NCBI GenBank assembly: GCA_029960905.1
Contig: JASBVU010000094.1
Location: 1 to 7,103 of the forward strand
Reading direction: 5' to 3'
DNA: 7,103 nt
Source: Thermoanaerobacterium sp.
Lineage (GTDB): Bacteria > Bacillota > Thermoanaerobacteria > Thermoanaerobacterales > Thermoanaerobacteraceae
Below, piece by piece: positions 1-6,952 of the stretch (positions are counted from its first letter, which is position 1; each line of letters begins with the position of its first letter). The position numbers and the translations under genes were made by a program. A model generated the notes under the pieces. It saw nothing but the letters and a program-made list of their open reading frames with translations, ran no database searches and had not been told where the DNA came from.

Positions 1-469
1 ATTTTATAGGCTCAATAACATTGACTTCATAGCCATAAATTTTTGAAAAACTCTCTAGTAGTGAAACATCACCGCTGGCATTATATCCGAATTTATAATT
101 ATCACCTACAACTGCAATTTTCATGTTTAATTCATCAACCAAAACACTTTTGATAAAATCTTCTGGCGATAACAATGAAAATTCCTTATTGAAATCATAA
201 ATTATTGAATAATCCAAATTAAACTTCGAAAATTCTTCTATCTTTTTTCTATTTGTAGTTAAAAGTTTTTGATAATTATTCTTACATATTGTCTTTGTAG
301 TATGTTGCTTGAATGTAAACACAGAACTCATCATTCTGTTTTTTTTTGATAATTCTACTGATTTTTTAATTAACTCTTGATGTCCAAGATGAATTCCGTC
401 AAAGTTTCCAAGAGCAATTACTTTTTTATCATTGTACTTTTTTGCATTTTGCTCATCTATTATTATCAC
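1..469 (-). CDS. ribF: RibF, bifunctional riboflavin kinase / FAD synthetase (N-terminal part, cut by window edge)
   Basis: Cytoplasmic enzyme that phosphorylates riboflavin to FMN and adenylates FMN to FAD. Only the first 156 codons are present, covering the N-terminal FAD-synthetase (nucleotidyltransferase) domain; the C-terminal riboflavin kinase domain lies beyond position 1. The diagnostic motif ALGNFDGIHLGHQ is at residues 19-31, with the HxGH-type nucleotide-binding signature HLGH at 27-30. A second conserved block, VGDNYKFGYNASGD, is at 121-134. The start is a GTG at 469-467 directly abutting the truB TAA. It is the only sensible in-frame start before the motif, and a GGAG lies 11 nt upstream inside truB, so translation is probably coupled to truB. 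One oddity: the position usually occupied by an HP dipeptide after the F-T-F strand reads FKQHT (53-57). A run of nine A residues encodes K42-K43-N44. Identification is firm; the exact start is less so. Confidence 0.93.
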   Translation of the reverse strand, partial: MIIIDEQNAKKYNDKKVIALGNFDGIHLGHQELIKKSVELSKKNRMMSSVFTFKQHTTKTICKNNYQKLLTTNRKKIEEFSKFNLDYSIIYDFNKEFSLLSPEDFIKSVLVDELNMKIAVVGDNYKFGYNASGDVSLLESFSKIYGYEVNVIEPIK

Positions 470-1339
470 TTAGCCATCAGCTCCAAATAACAATCGTTCC
501 ACATGTATCATATTACCTATGACTTTGCCAACACCAACAAATAAATGATCGGGACTATACAATTTTATAAATTCATTATCTGTATCTATATAGCTATTTT
601 TCACTGGATTCCCATGAACAATTTTTTTGTAATCGCTATTGTTGAGATAAACATTGTGGAATGTCAAAACCTTATCCATCTTGATTATTTTATATTTGCC
701 TTTCAAAATTTCCTCTAACGTAAACGAATCTTCTAAAGTAAATGGTCCAACGCTTAATCTTATTAGCATTGACATATACCCTGAAGTATTTAAATAATCA
801 CAAATATCACGTATAAGGGATCTAACATATGTCCCTTTTGAGCATTTCACATCAAACATAATTTTATATGGCATTTCGTATGATATTATATTAATATCAT
901 ATATTGTTATGTGAGAAGGCTTAATATCAACACTTTTACCATCCCGAGCATATTCATAAAGTTTTTTGCCATCGACTTTTTTAGCAGAATAAAGAGGTGG
1001 AATCTGTAAAAGATTTCCTTTAAATACATTTGCAATTTCCGATATTTTATCGTGATCCAAAATTTCAGCAGGCGTCACTTTCGTAATATTTCCAAACTTG
1101 TCAATGCTGTCTGTAGAAAAACCAAAAGTAATTTCTGCCCTATATGACTTCGTTTGTGATACTACAAACTGAGCCAACTTAGTCGCTTTGCCTATACATA
1201 TAGGTAATACACCTGCTGCTCCTGGATCGAGAGTTCCTAAATGGCCTATTTTTTTTATGTTAAAATTTTTCCTTAAAAAACAAACGACATCGTGAGAAGT
1301 CATGCCAGGCGGCTTTAAGATGTTTAAAAAACCATCCAT
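470..1339 (-). CDS. truB: TruB, tRNA pseudouridine-55 synthase
   Basis: Isomerises U55 to pseudouridine in the T-loop of most tRNAs. The N-terminus reads MDGFLNILKPPGMTSHDVV, the usual TruB opening. The catalytic motif GHLGTLDPGAAGVLP starts at residue 32, with the nucleophilic aspartate at D38. The usual GHTG is GHLG here. Further family blocks are PPLYSAKKVDGKKLYEYAR and CSKGTYVRSLIRDI, followed by a short C-terminal PUA-like region. The length of 289 aa is normal for the family. I chose the ATG at 1339-1337 because homologues begin at this point. A TTG two codons upstream (1345-1343) is directly adjacent to the nrnA stop and is a possible alternative. No strong Shine-Dalgarno sequence precedes either start, which suggests translational coupling to nrnA (stop TGA at 1348-1346). 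ribF begins directly after the truB stop. Confidence 0.96.
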   Translation of the reverse strand: MDGFLNILKPPGMTSHDVVCFLRKNFNIKKIGHLGTLDPGAAGVLPICIGKATKLAQFVVSQTKSYRAEITFGFSTDSIDKFGNITKVTPAEILDHDKISEIANVFKGNLLQIPPLYSAKKVDGKKLYEYARDGKSVDIKPSHITIYDINIISYEMPYKIMFDVKCSKGTYVRSLIRDICDYLNTSGYMSMLIRLSVGPFTLEDSFTLEEILKGKYKIIKMDKVLTFHNVYLNNSDYKKIVHGNPVKNSYIDTDNEFIKLYSPDHLFVGVGKVIGNMIHVERLLFGADG

Positions 1340-1345
1340 CTGCAA

Positions 1346-2299
1346 TCACTCATTTAACTCAATTTTTATTAATTCTAAAATTTTCTCTTTTATCTCTTTG
1401 ATGGTACCCTTTTTTAGAAATCCCGACGCCCTTACATGACCGCCACCACCAAATTCTCTAGCCAATTTATTTACGTCTACATAGTTTTTAGATCGCAAGC
1501 TTCCTTTTACAAAATCTTCTTTTTCAACCAGCATAACGGCAACTTCTACACTATCTATATCTCTACCATAGTTTATAATATTTTCCACATCTTCTGCTTT
1601 AGTATTTGTCTTAGTGAAATCCTCATTTGATATTTCCATGTAGGCAATTTTTCCATTGAAATAAAGTTCCATGTTATTTATAACCCTGCCAATCAACTTT
1701 AGCTTGCTGTATTTTATCTTGTGAAAAATAGTATTGGATATCTTGTCTACAGAAGCACCATTATTTATTAAATCGCCAGCAACTTCATGAGTGAAAGATG
1801 TTGTAGAACCGTACATAAAATGTCCTGTGTCTGTAACAACACCAACATATAAACATTCCGCAATTTCTTTGTCCAAGTCAATACCCAATATTTTTATTAA
1901 TTGGTATACTATCTCGGATGACGAAGCTGCATTGGTATCTACATAATTCATAGTAGCATACAATGTATTTGAAATGTGATGATCTATATTTATTGACTTA
2001 GAAACTTTTCTTAGCAAATTTTTAGCATTTCCCATTCTCTCTGTATCAGCGCAATCTACAGCAATAAGCAAATCTGCTGATTCATCAAATGGTCTTGTAA
2101 TTTTTTCTGTGTATGGCATGAATTTATAAATTTCCGGAACATCATCATCAATAAATATAGATACATCTTTATTCAACTTATTCAAAGCTTTGTACAACGC
2201 TGTAACACATCCTATACCGTCTCCATCAGGAGATACATGCGTTACAACAATGATTTTTTTCGCTTCTCTTATTGAGTCCAACATATCATTTAAAATCAT
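1346..2299 (-). CDS. nrnA: NrnA-type DHH/DHHA1 phosphoesterase (oligoribonuclease / pAp phosphatase)
   Basis: Mn-dependent DHH-family phosphoesterase of 317 aa. By family knowledge it degrades 2-5 nt nanoRNAs and dephosphorylates 3'-phosphoadenosine 5'-phosphate. Visible motifs are THVSPDGDGIG (20-30, metal ligands H21, D25, D27), DCAD (82-85), the name-giving DHH (106-108), VTDTGHF (155-161), and the C-terminal DHHA1 substrate-binding loop GGGGHVRASGF (284-294). All expected catalytic residues are present. The ATG overlaps the rbfA stop by four bases (ATGA at 2299-2296), a classic translational-coupling arrangement; a GAGAGTG-like SD lies just upstream. Position between rbfA and truB is common in Clostridia and related groups, and places RNA end-product recycling in the operon. 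Family assignment is secure. The balance of nanoRNase versus pAp phosphatase activity cannot be told from sequence alone. Confidence 0.93.
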   Translation of the reverse strand: MILNDMLDSIREAKKIIVVTHVSPDGDGIGCVTALYKALNKLNKDVSIFIDDDVPEIYKFMPYTEKITRPFDESADLLIAVDCADTERMGNAKNLLRKVSKSINIDHHISNTLYATMNYVDTNAASSSEIVYQLIKILGIDLDKEIAECLYVGVVTDTGHFMYGSTTSFTHEVAGDLINNGASVDKISNTIFHKIKYSKLKLIGRVINNMELYFNGKIAYMEISNEDFTKTNTKAEDVENIINYGRDIDSVEVAVMLVEKEDFVKGSLRSKNYVDVNKLAREFGGGGHVRASGFLKKGTIKEIKEKILELIKIELNE

Positions 2300-2655
2300 T
2301 GGCTTTCACTCTCTTGTTTATCTAAATCTTTCAATATCTTAGAAATATGGGCACCATATTCTATCGAATTGTCAATTTCAAAAATTAGCTCCGGAATATA
2401 CCTTAATTTAATTCTTTTCCCAAGCTCATGCCTTATAAATCCCGTTGCACTTTTTAAACCTTCTAAAGTGTTTTTTTTCTCATCATCGCTCCCATAAACG
2501 CTAATATAAATTTTCGCGTAACGTAAATCTTTTGAAACTTCAATGTCAGTTATACTCGTCATACTGCTTATCCTTGGATCCTTTATTTCTTCAAAAATCA
2601 TTTGACTGACTTCTTTTTTTATTTCTTCCGATAAACGTCCAACTCTGTACTGCAC
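2296..2655 (-). CDS. rbfA: RbfA, 30S ribosome-binding factor A
   Basis: Small KH-like protein (119 aa, normal length) that binds the immature 30S subunit near the 16S rRNA 5' end and is needed for efficient processing, especially in the cold. Recognisable features are the start MQYRVGRLSEEIKKEVSQMI, the DPRI segment (27-30), the strand around AKIYISVYG (47-55), and the interrupted-KH helix region LKSATGFIRHELGKRI (67-82) followed by RYIPELIFEID. The start is a GTG at 2655-2653, with AAAGGA 9 nt upstream. Two ATG triplets just upstream (2660-2658 and 2657-2655) are in other frames, so they cannot be the start. infB ends 14 nt upstream, and the stop overlaps the nrnA start. A run of eight A residues encodes K60-K61-N62. 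Confidence 0.96.
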   Translation of the reverse strand: MQYRVGRLSEEIKKEVSQMIFEEIKDPRISSMTSITDIEVSKDLRYAKIYISVYGSDDEKKNTLEGLKSATGFIRHELGKRIKLRYIPELIFEIDNSIEYGAHISKILKDLDKQESESQ

Positions 2656-2669
2656 ATCATTTCATCCTT

Positions 2670-4712
2670 TCAACGAGGTATTTCCTCCATTTGATATGCT
2701 TCTAGCACATCACCTTCTTTTATGTCATTAAATCTTTCTATGCCTATTCCACATTCAAAACCGGATTGTACTTCCTTTACGTCATCTTTGAATCTCTTTA
2801 ATGAAGATATTTTTCCTTCAAAAATTACTATGCCATCTCTTACTAGCCTTATGTTTGCGTTTCTGGAAATTTTGCCTTCTACCACATAGCATCCAGCAAC
2901 ATTTCCTACATTAGGAACCCTAAATACAGCTCTGACCTCAGCTTTACCCAATTCTTTTTCTCTATACTCTGGTTCTAGCATACCCTTCATAGCCGCTTTT
3001 AAATCATCAATTGCATCATAGATTATCCTATACAACCTTATATCAACTTTTTCTTTTTCGGCTAAAGATTTTGCTTTGCTGTCAGGCCTTACATTGAAAC
3101 CAATAATTATAGCGTTAGATGCAGAAGCAAACATAACATCCGTTTCGGTGATAGCGCCTACAGCACCGTGAATAACTCTAAGTCTAACATCATCATTGCT
3201 TAATTGCTCAATCGAACTTTTTAATGCTTCTACAGAACCTTGTACATCAGCTTTTAATATTATATTTAGCTCTTTTACATTACCCTCTTTAATTTGATTA
3301 AACAATTCATCAAGGGAGATCTTTTGCTTTTGCATCATTTCTTCTTCTCTAAACTTTTCCTTGCGTTTTTCGGCAATCGAACGAGCCTTCTTCTCATCGT
3401 CTAATACAACGAGTATGTCTCCCGCCTTGGGAACATCTGAAAATCCAAGAACCTCAACAGGTATTGACGGTGATGCTTTTTTGACTTTTCTGCCTTTATC
3501 GTCAAACATTGCTCTTACTTTACCATAAGCTGTACCAGCAATTATCACATCTCCCGTTTTTAGTGTTCCCTTTTGAACTAAAACTGTTGCAACAGGACCT
3601 CTGTTTTTATCAAGTTGTGCTTCAATGATTGTACCTCTAGCTGGTCTATTTGGATTTGCTTTCAATTCTAACATTTCCGCTTCCAATAATATCATTTCAA
3701 GCAAATCATCAAGTCCAATATTTTTTTGTGCTGATACATTAACACATATTGTGTTTCCACCCCAATCTTCTGGCACTAAACCATGCTCTACCAATTCTTG
3801 TTTAACTCTATCTGGATTTGCATTAGGTTTATCAATTTTATTTATGGCAACAATTATTGGAACATTAGCAGCTTTAGCATGATTTATTGCTTCTATTGTT
3901 TGAGGCATCACTCCGTCATCTGCTGCAACAACCAGTACAGCAATATCAGTAACGCTTGCTCCTCTAGCTCTCATTGCTGTAAATGCTTCATGTCCAGGTG
4001 TATCTAAAAACACAACCTTTTTGCCGTTTATTTCCACCACAGATGCACCAATATGTTGCGTAATTCCACCCGCTTCACGTTGAGTAACATTTGTCTTTCT
4101 TATTGCATCCAATAAAGATGTTTTACCATGATCAACGTGCCCCATTACAGTTATTACAGGCGGCCTTGGTAAAAGATCTTTTTCGTTGTCTTCCATATCC
4201 ATAATCTCAAGATTATCTTCATTTTCTTCCTTTTTCTCTAACAAAAAACCATATTCTTCAGCTATTTGCGAGGCATTTTCATAATCTATTTGTTGATTTA
4301 TAGTCACCATTATTCCTTTAGATATCAATTTTTTGATAATATCTGAAGGATTTATTTTCATTTTTTCGGATAATTCTTTAACAGTTATAAATGCAGGTAT
4401 AGATATTATCTTGATAGAATCATCTTGCTGCTTATTGCTATTATCATCTTTATTTTTCTTAGCCTCTGATTTTTTTTGTTTTTTATTAGGCTTTTTAGGT
4501 TTTTCTTCAATTTCATCAAATTCGTCTACTAAATTATCCGCCTCTTTTTCATCTTTTTCAGTTAGCAAATCTATTATTAAACTTACTTCATCGTCTTCCA
4601 AAGTGCTCATGTGGTTTTTTACATTTATGTCTAAATCATTTAATTTTGAAATCAATTCTTTGCTTGTGATTTTTAGCTCCTTTGCCAATTCATAAACTCT
4701 TGTCTTTGACAT
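2670..4712 (-). CDS. infB: Translation initiation factor IF-2
   Basis: GTPase that places initiator fMet-tRNA in the 30S P site and promotes 50S joining. With the chosen start it is 680 aa. In order: a first IF2-N helical module (about 1-50, [20 protein letters not shown]), a low-complexity Lys/Glu/Asp/Asn linker (about 52-98), a second IF2-N module (about 103-158), then the G domain with G1 GHVDHGKT (191-198), switch I threonine in GGITQH (215-220), G3 DTPG (237-240), G4 NKID (291-294) and G5 SAQ (327-329). Domain II, the domain III region ([11 protein letters not shown], 487-497) and the C-terminal fMet-tRNA-binding domain (to residue 680) follow. All GTPase motifs are intact. An in-frame ATG at 4727 would place the strong SD inside the gene and overlap ylxQ. 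The ATG at 4712-4710 has GGAGG 8 nt upstream and begins with the family-typical [11 protein letters not shown], so it is preferred. The linker is short compared with enterobacterial IF-2. Confidence 0.98.
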   Translation of the reverse strand: MSKTRVYELAKELKITSKELISKLNDLDINVKNHMSTLEDDEVSLIIDLLTEKDEKEADNLVDEFDEIEEKPKKPNKKQKKSEAKKNKDDNSNKQQDDSIKIISIPAFITVKELSEKMKINPSDIIKKLISKGIMVTINQQIDYENASQIAEEYGFLLEKKEENEDNLEIMDMEDNEKDLLPRPPVITVMGHVDHGKTSLLDAIRKTNVTQREAGGITQHIGASVVEINGKKVVFLDTPGHEAFTAMRARGASVTDIAVLVVAADDGVMPQTIEAINHAKAANVPIIVAINKIDKPNANPDRVKQELVEHGLVPEDWGGNTICVNVSAQKNIGLDDLLEMILLEAEMLELKANPNRPARGTIIEAQLDKNRGPVATVLVQKGTLKTGDVIIAGTAYGKVRAMFDDKGRKVKKASPSIPVEVLGFSDVPKAGDILVVLDDEKKARSIAEKRKEKFREEEMMQKQKISLDELFNQIKEGNVKELNIILKADVQGSVEALKSSIEQLSNDDVRLRVIHGAVGAITETDVMFASASNAIIIGFNVRPDSKAKSLAEKEKVDIRLYRIIYDAIDDLKAAMKGMLEPEYREKELGKAEVRAVFRVPNVGNVAGCYVVEGKISRNANIRLVRDGIVIFEGKISSLKRFKDDVKEVQSGFECGIGIERFNDIKEGDVLEAYQMEEIPR

Positions 4713-4713
4713 T

Positions 4714-5034
4714 TTATTCACCTCCATTAGTTAGAACCTCCTTTGCTTCAGCCAATAGTTTGTTAGACAGATTTTCATCAGTAATGCCAATTACTGCTGT
4801 ATCGCCTTTTCCTATGCTTTTGCCAATATAAAACATTTTTCCAGCTATTATATAAGGAATATCGTTAGCATTACATAAAGTTATAAACTTTTTCTTTGTG
4901 TTTTCAGAAGCATCTTCTGATATGACAACAAGACAAACATTTAATTTAGCAATGCCTTTTTCAACAGATACGCTTCCAGGTATCAATTTTCCTGCTTTTC
5001 TGCATAACCCTAGCATTGAATAAAATTTATTCAT
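4714..5034 (-). CDS. ylxQ: YlxQ, L7Ae-family RNA-binding protein (ribosomal L7Ae-like)
   Basis: Protein of 106 aa related to L7Ae/L30e and to YbxF, a family that binds kink-turn RNA motifs. The RNA target of YlxQ is not established. The signature [14 protein letters not shown] is at residues 7-20, followed by alternating strand and helix segments typical of the fold ([16 protein letters not shown], 34-49; [18 protein letters not shown], 59-76). I chose the ATG at 5034-5032 because a GAGG lies 6 nt upstream and homologues begin near [14 protein letters not shown] nine codons upstream (5061) would give a longer frame but has no such support. The start overlaps the 3' end of ylxR by 8 nt, and the infB start follows the stop codon by one base, so all three genes are probably translationally coupled. 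Confidence 0.92.
   Translation of the reverse strand: MNKFYSMLGLCRKAGKLIPGSVSVEKGIAKLNVCLVVISEDASENTKKKFITLCNANDIPYIIAGKMFYIGKSIGKGDTAVIGITDENLSNKLLAEAKEVLTNGGE
4721..4725 (-). promoter_or_regulatory. Ribosome binding site deciding the infB start
   Basis: GGAGG in the context GGAGGTGA, 8 nt before the ATG at 4712 and lying within the last codons of ylxQ. It supports the 4712 start over the in-frame ATG at 4727, which would begin just upstream of the site and leave it unexplained. Its location inside ylxQ suggests coupled translation. Confidence 0.87.
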
Positions 5035-5296
5035 TTGAAACCTCTTTTCTGATTTGTTCAATAATATCTTCAGACAGTGAAGTTTCCAGTGCTCTCTCTA
5101 TTTTTTTTGATTTTAAAGCTTTTTCTACACAATCAATATTTTTACACACGTAACAACCTCTACCAGACAATTTGCCTGTTAAATCTACCTGCACATCATT
5201 ACTATGTGCTTTTTTGACGATTCTAAGCAATTCTCTCTTTGGCTTCATTTCTTGGCAACCAAGACACATTCTCATTGGAATTTTTTTAGACTTCAC
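5027..5296 (-). CDS. ylxR: YlxR (DUF448) RNA-binding protein, also called RnpM
   Basis: Small basic protein of 89 aa and normal length. The family hallmarks are all present: PMRMCLGCQ (7-15, with cysteines C11 and C14), the RELLRIVK strand (21-28), and LSGRGCYVCKN (43-53, with C48 and C51), then a Lys-rich helix. The family has an RNA-binding surface. The B. subtilis member has been reported to bind RNase P RNA and modulate RNase P, hence the name RnpM; whether that holds here is inference. The start is GTG at 5296-5294, with a GGGG 8 nt upstream and a further AAAGG. An ATG at codon 8 (5275) would remove only a few basic residues and is a weaker alternative. It lies 17 nt after nusA and overlaps ylxQ by 8 nt. 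Confidence 0.94.
   Translation of the reverse strand: MKSKKIPMRMCLGCQEMKPKRELLRIVKKAHSNDVQVDLTGKLSGRGCYVCKNIDCVEKALKSKKIERALETSLSEDIIEQIRKEVSNE
5041..5044 (-). promoter_or_regulatory. Ribosome binding site deciding the ylxQ start
   Basis: GAGG in the context AGAGG, 6 nt before the ATG at 5034 and inside the 3' end of ylxR. It supports the 106-residue form of YlxQ over the TTG start at 5061. Confidence 0.78.
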
Positions 5297-5313
5297 GTTA
5301 TCAACCCCAACCT

Positions 5314-6351
5314 TTAAGATTTAGCGGTAGATTCACTTGTTATATCAATCTTCCACCCCGTTAATTTAGCAGCCAGTCTTACATTTTGTCCTTCTTTGCC
5401 AATCGCAAGAGAAAGTTGATAATCCGGAACAACAACTCTGGCTATTTTCTCTTTTTCATCAATATCTATACTTAAAACTTTAGCCGGACTTAAAGCATTA
5501 GTCACAAATTCTTGTGGCTTTGAACTCCACTTTACAATATCTATCTTTTCACCTTTTAACTCATTTACAACGGCCTGTACCCTTGCACCTTTGTATCCTA
5601 CACATGAACCCACCGGATCAACATTTTCATCTTTTGCGTACACAGCCATTTTTGTCCTTGAACCAGGTTCTCTTGAAATGCTGCGAATTTCAACAATGCC
5701 CTGTTGTAATTCTGGTACTTCCATCTCAAAAAGCCTCTTTACTAACCCTGGATGTGAACGTGATATCAGTATTTGTGGACCTTTTGTAGTTTTTTTGACT
5801 TCCACTATATAAACTTTTATTCTATCTCCATGTTTGTAAGTTTCGTTTGGAATCTGCTCATTAGGTGTCAATGTAGCCTCAGTTTTACCTAAATCGACTA
5901 AAACATTCTTTCTTTCTATTCTTTCTACGATTCCAGTAACTATTTCTGACTCCTTGCTAAGAAAATCTTCATATACAATACCTCGTTCCGCTTCCCTTAT
6001 TCTCTGAACGACAACTTGTTTCGCATTTTGTGCCGCTATTCTTCCAAAAGATTTTGGTGTAACCTCTACATCAACAACATCGCCAACAAGGTATTTCTTG
6101 CTTAATTTTTGAGCATCGTCTAAACTTATTTCAAGCAAATCGTTATATACATTTTCAACAACAGTCTTTTGAGCGTAGACTTTAACATCACCTGTTTCAC
6201 GATCCATCTTTACTTTAACATTCTGGGCTGTTCCATAATTTTTTTTGTAAGCCGAAACTAATGCAGCTTCTATTGCTTCAAACATTGTCTCTTTTGGAAT
6301 GCCTTTATCTTTGCAAATTTGTTCAAGTGCTTCAATAAATTCACTATTCAT
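5314..6351 (-). CDS. nusA: Transcription termination/antitermination factor NusA
   Basis: RNA polymerase-associated elongation factor that stimulates pausing and intrinsic termination and takes part in rRNA antitermination. It has 345 aa, the short Gram-positive form without the C-terminal acidic repeats of enterobacterial NusA. Domains in order: N-terminal RNAP-binding domain (about 1-125, with FGRIAAQNAKQVVVQRIREAE-type core at about 102-122), S1 domain (about 135-199, ending GPQILISRSHPGLVKRLFE), KH1 (about 203-275, with VGSCVGYKG and GxxG loop GYKG at 252-255), and KH2 (about 285-340, with the loop GKEG at 318-321 in AIGKEGQNVRLAAKLTGW). The ATG at 6351 is preceded by an almost consensus AAGGAGG with 7 nt spacing. 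rimP ends 18 nt upstream and ylxR starts 17 nt downstream. Confidence 0.98.
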   Translation of the reverse strand: MNSEFIEALEQICKDKGIPKETMFEAIEAALVSAYKKNYGTAQNVKVKMDRETGDVKVYAQKTVVENVYNDLLEISLDDAQKLSKKYLVGDVVDVEVTPKSFGRIAAQNAKQVVVQRIREAERGIVYEDFLSKESEIVTGIVERIERKNVLVDLGKTEATLTPNEQIPNETYKHGDRIKVYIVEVKKTTKGPQILISRSHPGLVKRLFEMEVPELQQGIVEIRSISREPGSRTKMAVYAKDENVDPVGSCVGYKGARVQAVVNELKGEKIDIVKWSSKPQEFVTNALSPAKVLSIDIDEKEKIARVVVPDYQLSLAIGKEGQNVRLAAKLTGWKIDITSESTAKS

Positions 6352-6369
6352 TCTTTTCCCTCCTTATAA

Positions 6370-6825
6370 TTAAAATTTTATAACAGGCTTAACTAAACTA
6401 ACGTTTTTTACGTCAAATTCTTTTGTTCCATTATCATCCACAATAACTATTTTATCATTAATAAGCCCAACGAGCTCTCCTTCATACTTTTTCTTTTTAT
6501 CTATTGCCTGATATAATGAAACCTCAACCAAGCTACCTTTGAACTTATCAAAATCTCGCTTTGTCTTTAATGGTCTATCTATTCCTGGTGAAGACACTTC
6601 AAGTATGTAACTATTTTCTATTGGGTCTACTTCATCAAGTTTTTCACTTAAGTATTCGCTTATAATTTGGCAATCATCTAAGCTAACTCCTCCATCTTTA
6701 TCTATATAAACTCTCAAGTACCAATTATTACCTTCTTTTTTGTATTCAATATCAACTAATTCAAAATTATTTTTTTCTATAGCAGGAGTAACAAGCTGTC
6801 TTGTTAACTCTTCAATTCTTGACAA
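6370..6825 (-). CDS. rimP: RimP (YlxS), 30S ribosome maturation factor
   Basis: Assembly factor for the 30S subunit that acts early in head-domain maturation. 151 aa from the chosen start, close to the B. subtilis protein. Recognisable segments are FELVDIEYKKEGNNWYLRVYID (21-42), ISEYLSEKLDEVDPI (55-69), and the strongest family block LEVSSPGIDRPL (75-86), then a small C-terminal SH3-like beta domain (about 88-151). I chose the TTG at 6825-6823: a perfect GGAGG lies 7 nt upstream, and the protein then begins SRIEELTRQL as in homologues. A GTG at 6846 is in frame but would bury the ribosome binding site inside the coding region. It is the first gene of the AT-rich block and probably the first of the operon. 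Its codons end mostly in A/T, unlike the polC fragment upstream. Confidence 0.96.
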   Translation of the reverse strand: MSRIEELTRQLVTPAIEKNNFELVDIEYKKEGNNWYLRVYIDKDGGVSLDDCQIISEYLSEKLDEVDPIENSYILEVSSPGIDRPLKTKRDFDKFKGSLVEVSLYQAIDKKKKYEGELVGLINDKIVIVDDNGTKEFDVKNVSLVKPVIKF

Positions 6826-6832
6826 TTTAATA

Positions 6833-6837
6833 CCTCC
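6833..6837 (-). promoter_or_regulatory. Ribosome binding site deciding the rimP TTG start
   Basis: GGAGG in the context AAGGAGGT on the minus strand, 7 nt before the TTG at 6825. The match to the anti-Shine-Dalgarno sequence is strong and the spacing is ideal, which outweighs the poor start codon and rules against the GTG at 6846 upstream of it. Confidence 0.88.
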
Positions 6838-6865
6838 TTGTAACACATTATTTTAATATATAATA

Positions 6866-6892
6866 CGAAAGAGTGGGAAACCCCACTCTTCG
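6866..6892 (-). promoter_or_regulatory. Stem-loop in the rimP 5' leader
   Basis: On the minus strand a perfect 9-bp stem AAGAGTGGG / CCCACTCTT (arms 6890-6882 and 6877-6869) encloses a GTTT loop. Two further C-G and G-C pairs can form across a single bulged base (6868). It lies about 25 nt after the predicted transcription start and about 40 nt before the rimP start. No good U-run follows (the next bases are UCGUAUUAU), so it is not a canonical terminator. From memory, hairpins with a GAGUGGG/CCCACUC core are common ahead of rimP in Firmicutes, which suggests a conserved leader element of unclear role, such as mRNA stabilisation or protein binding. That comparison could not be tested here. 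The composition switch of the window falls at this hairpin. Confidence 0.72.
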
Positions 6893-6895
6893 CGT
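6866..6895. other. Composition breakpoint: probable junction of two genomes
   Basis: AT-rich DNA (6841-6870 has 4 G/C in 30) meets GC-rich DNA (6961-7020 has 51 G/C in 60) with the leader hairpin between them. Gene order is continuous across the break (polC, leader, rimP), which fits two genomes with the same synteny being joined at a shared leader sequence. The 22-base hairpin core (6869-6890) is long enough to act as a short shared word in assembly. The base of the stem is asymmetric (GCG on one side, TTTCG on the other), as a join inside the hairpin could produce. Confidence 0.75.
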
Positions 6896-6923
6896 CACGA
6901 CCTATAGTGAGCCTAACGCCCGT

Positions 6924-6952
6924 ATTATACCACCCCCGGCGGCGGTGCGCAA
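6924..6952 (-). promoter_or_regulatory. Sigma-A-type promoter upstream of rimP
   Basis: The -10 hexamer TATAAT (6929-6924) is a perfect match and carries the extended -10 TGG directly before it (TGGTATAAT). A -35-like TTGCGC (6952-6947) lies exactly 17 bp upstream, matching the consensus only in TTG. The predicted start is near G6917 or A6914, giving a leader of roughly 90 nt to rimP. The flanking DNA is very GC-rich, so the AT-rich -10 stands out. It lies on the GC-rich side of the composition switch, so it may belong to a different genome than the operon it precedes here. Confidence 0.75.

Noticed and set aside
339..347. Nine-A run in ribF (minus strand) and eight-A run in rbfA (2471-2478) as programmed slippage sites
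   Set aside because: Both genes read through in one frame with full family motifs after the runs, and such runs are usual in AT-rich coding DNA.
1436..1630. Plus-strand open frame antisense to nrnA, and similar ones at 3625-3882, 3783-4007, 5514-5789 and 5591-5812
   Set aside because: All lie fully opposite well-conserved genes, lack ribosome binding sites and show no recognisable domains.
4333..4695. Plus-strand open frame of 120 codons rich in Ser and Phe
   Set aside because: It is the antisense of the Lys/Glu-rich N-terminal region of infB; Ser/Phe richness is the expected mirror of AAA/GAA-type codons, and no RBS or homologue is recognised.
6866..6892. Leader hairpin as an intrinsic terminator or attenuator
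   Set aside because: No U-tract follows on the minus strand and none on the plus strand, and no alternative antiterminator pairing was found by eye. Kept as a leader stem-loop only.
6901..6927. T7 promoter-like sequence on the minus strand: TAATACG and CTCACTATAGG both present
   Set aside because: In the phage promoter the two halves are separated by a single base; here 9 bases (6912-6920) lie between them, so T7 RNA polymerase would not recognise it. The first half is explained by the -10 region. No other vector sequence is seen.
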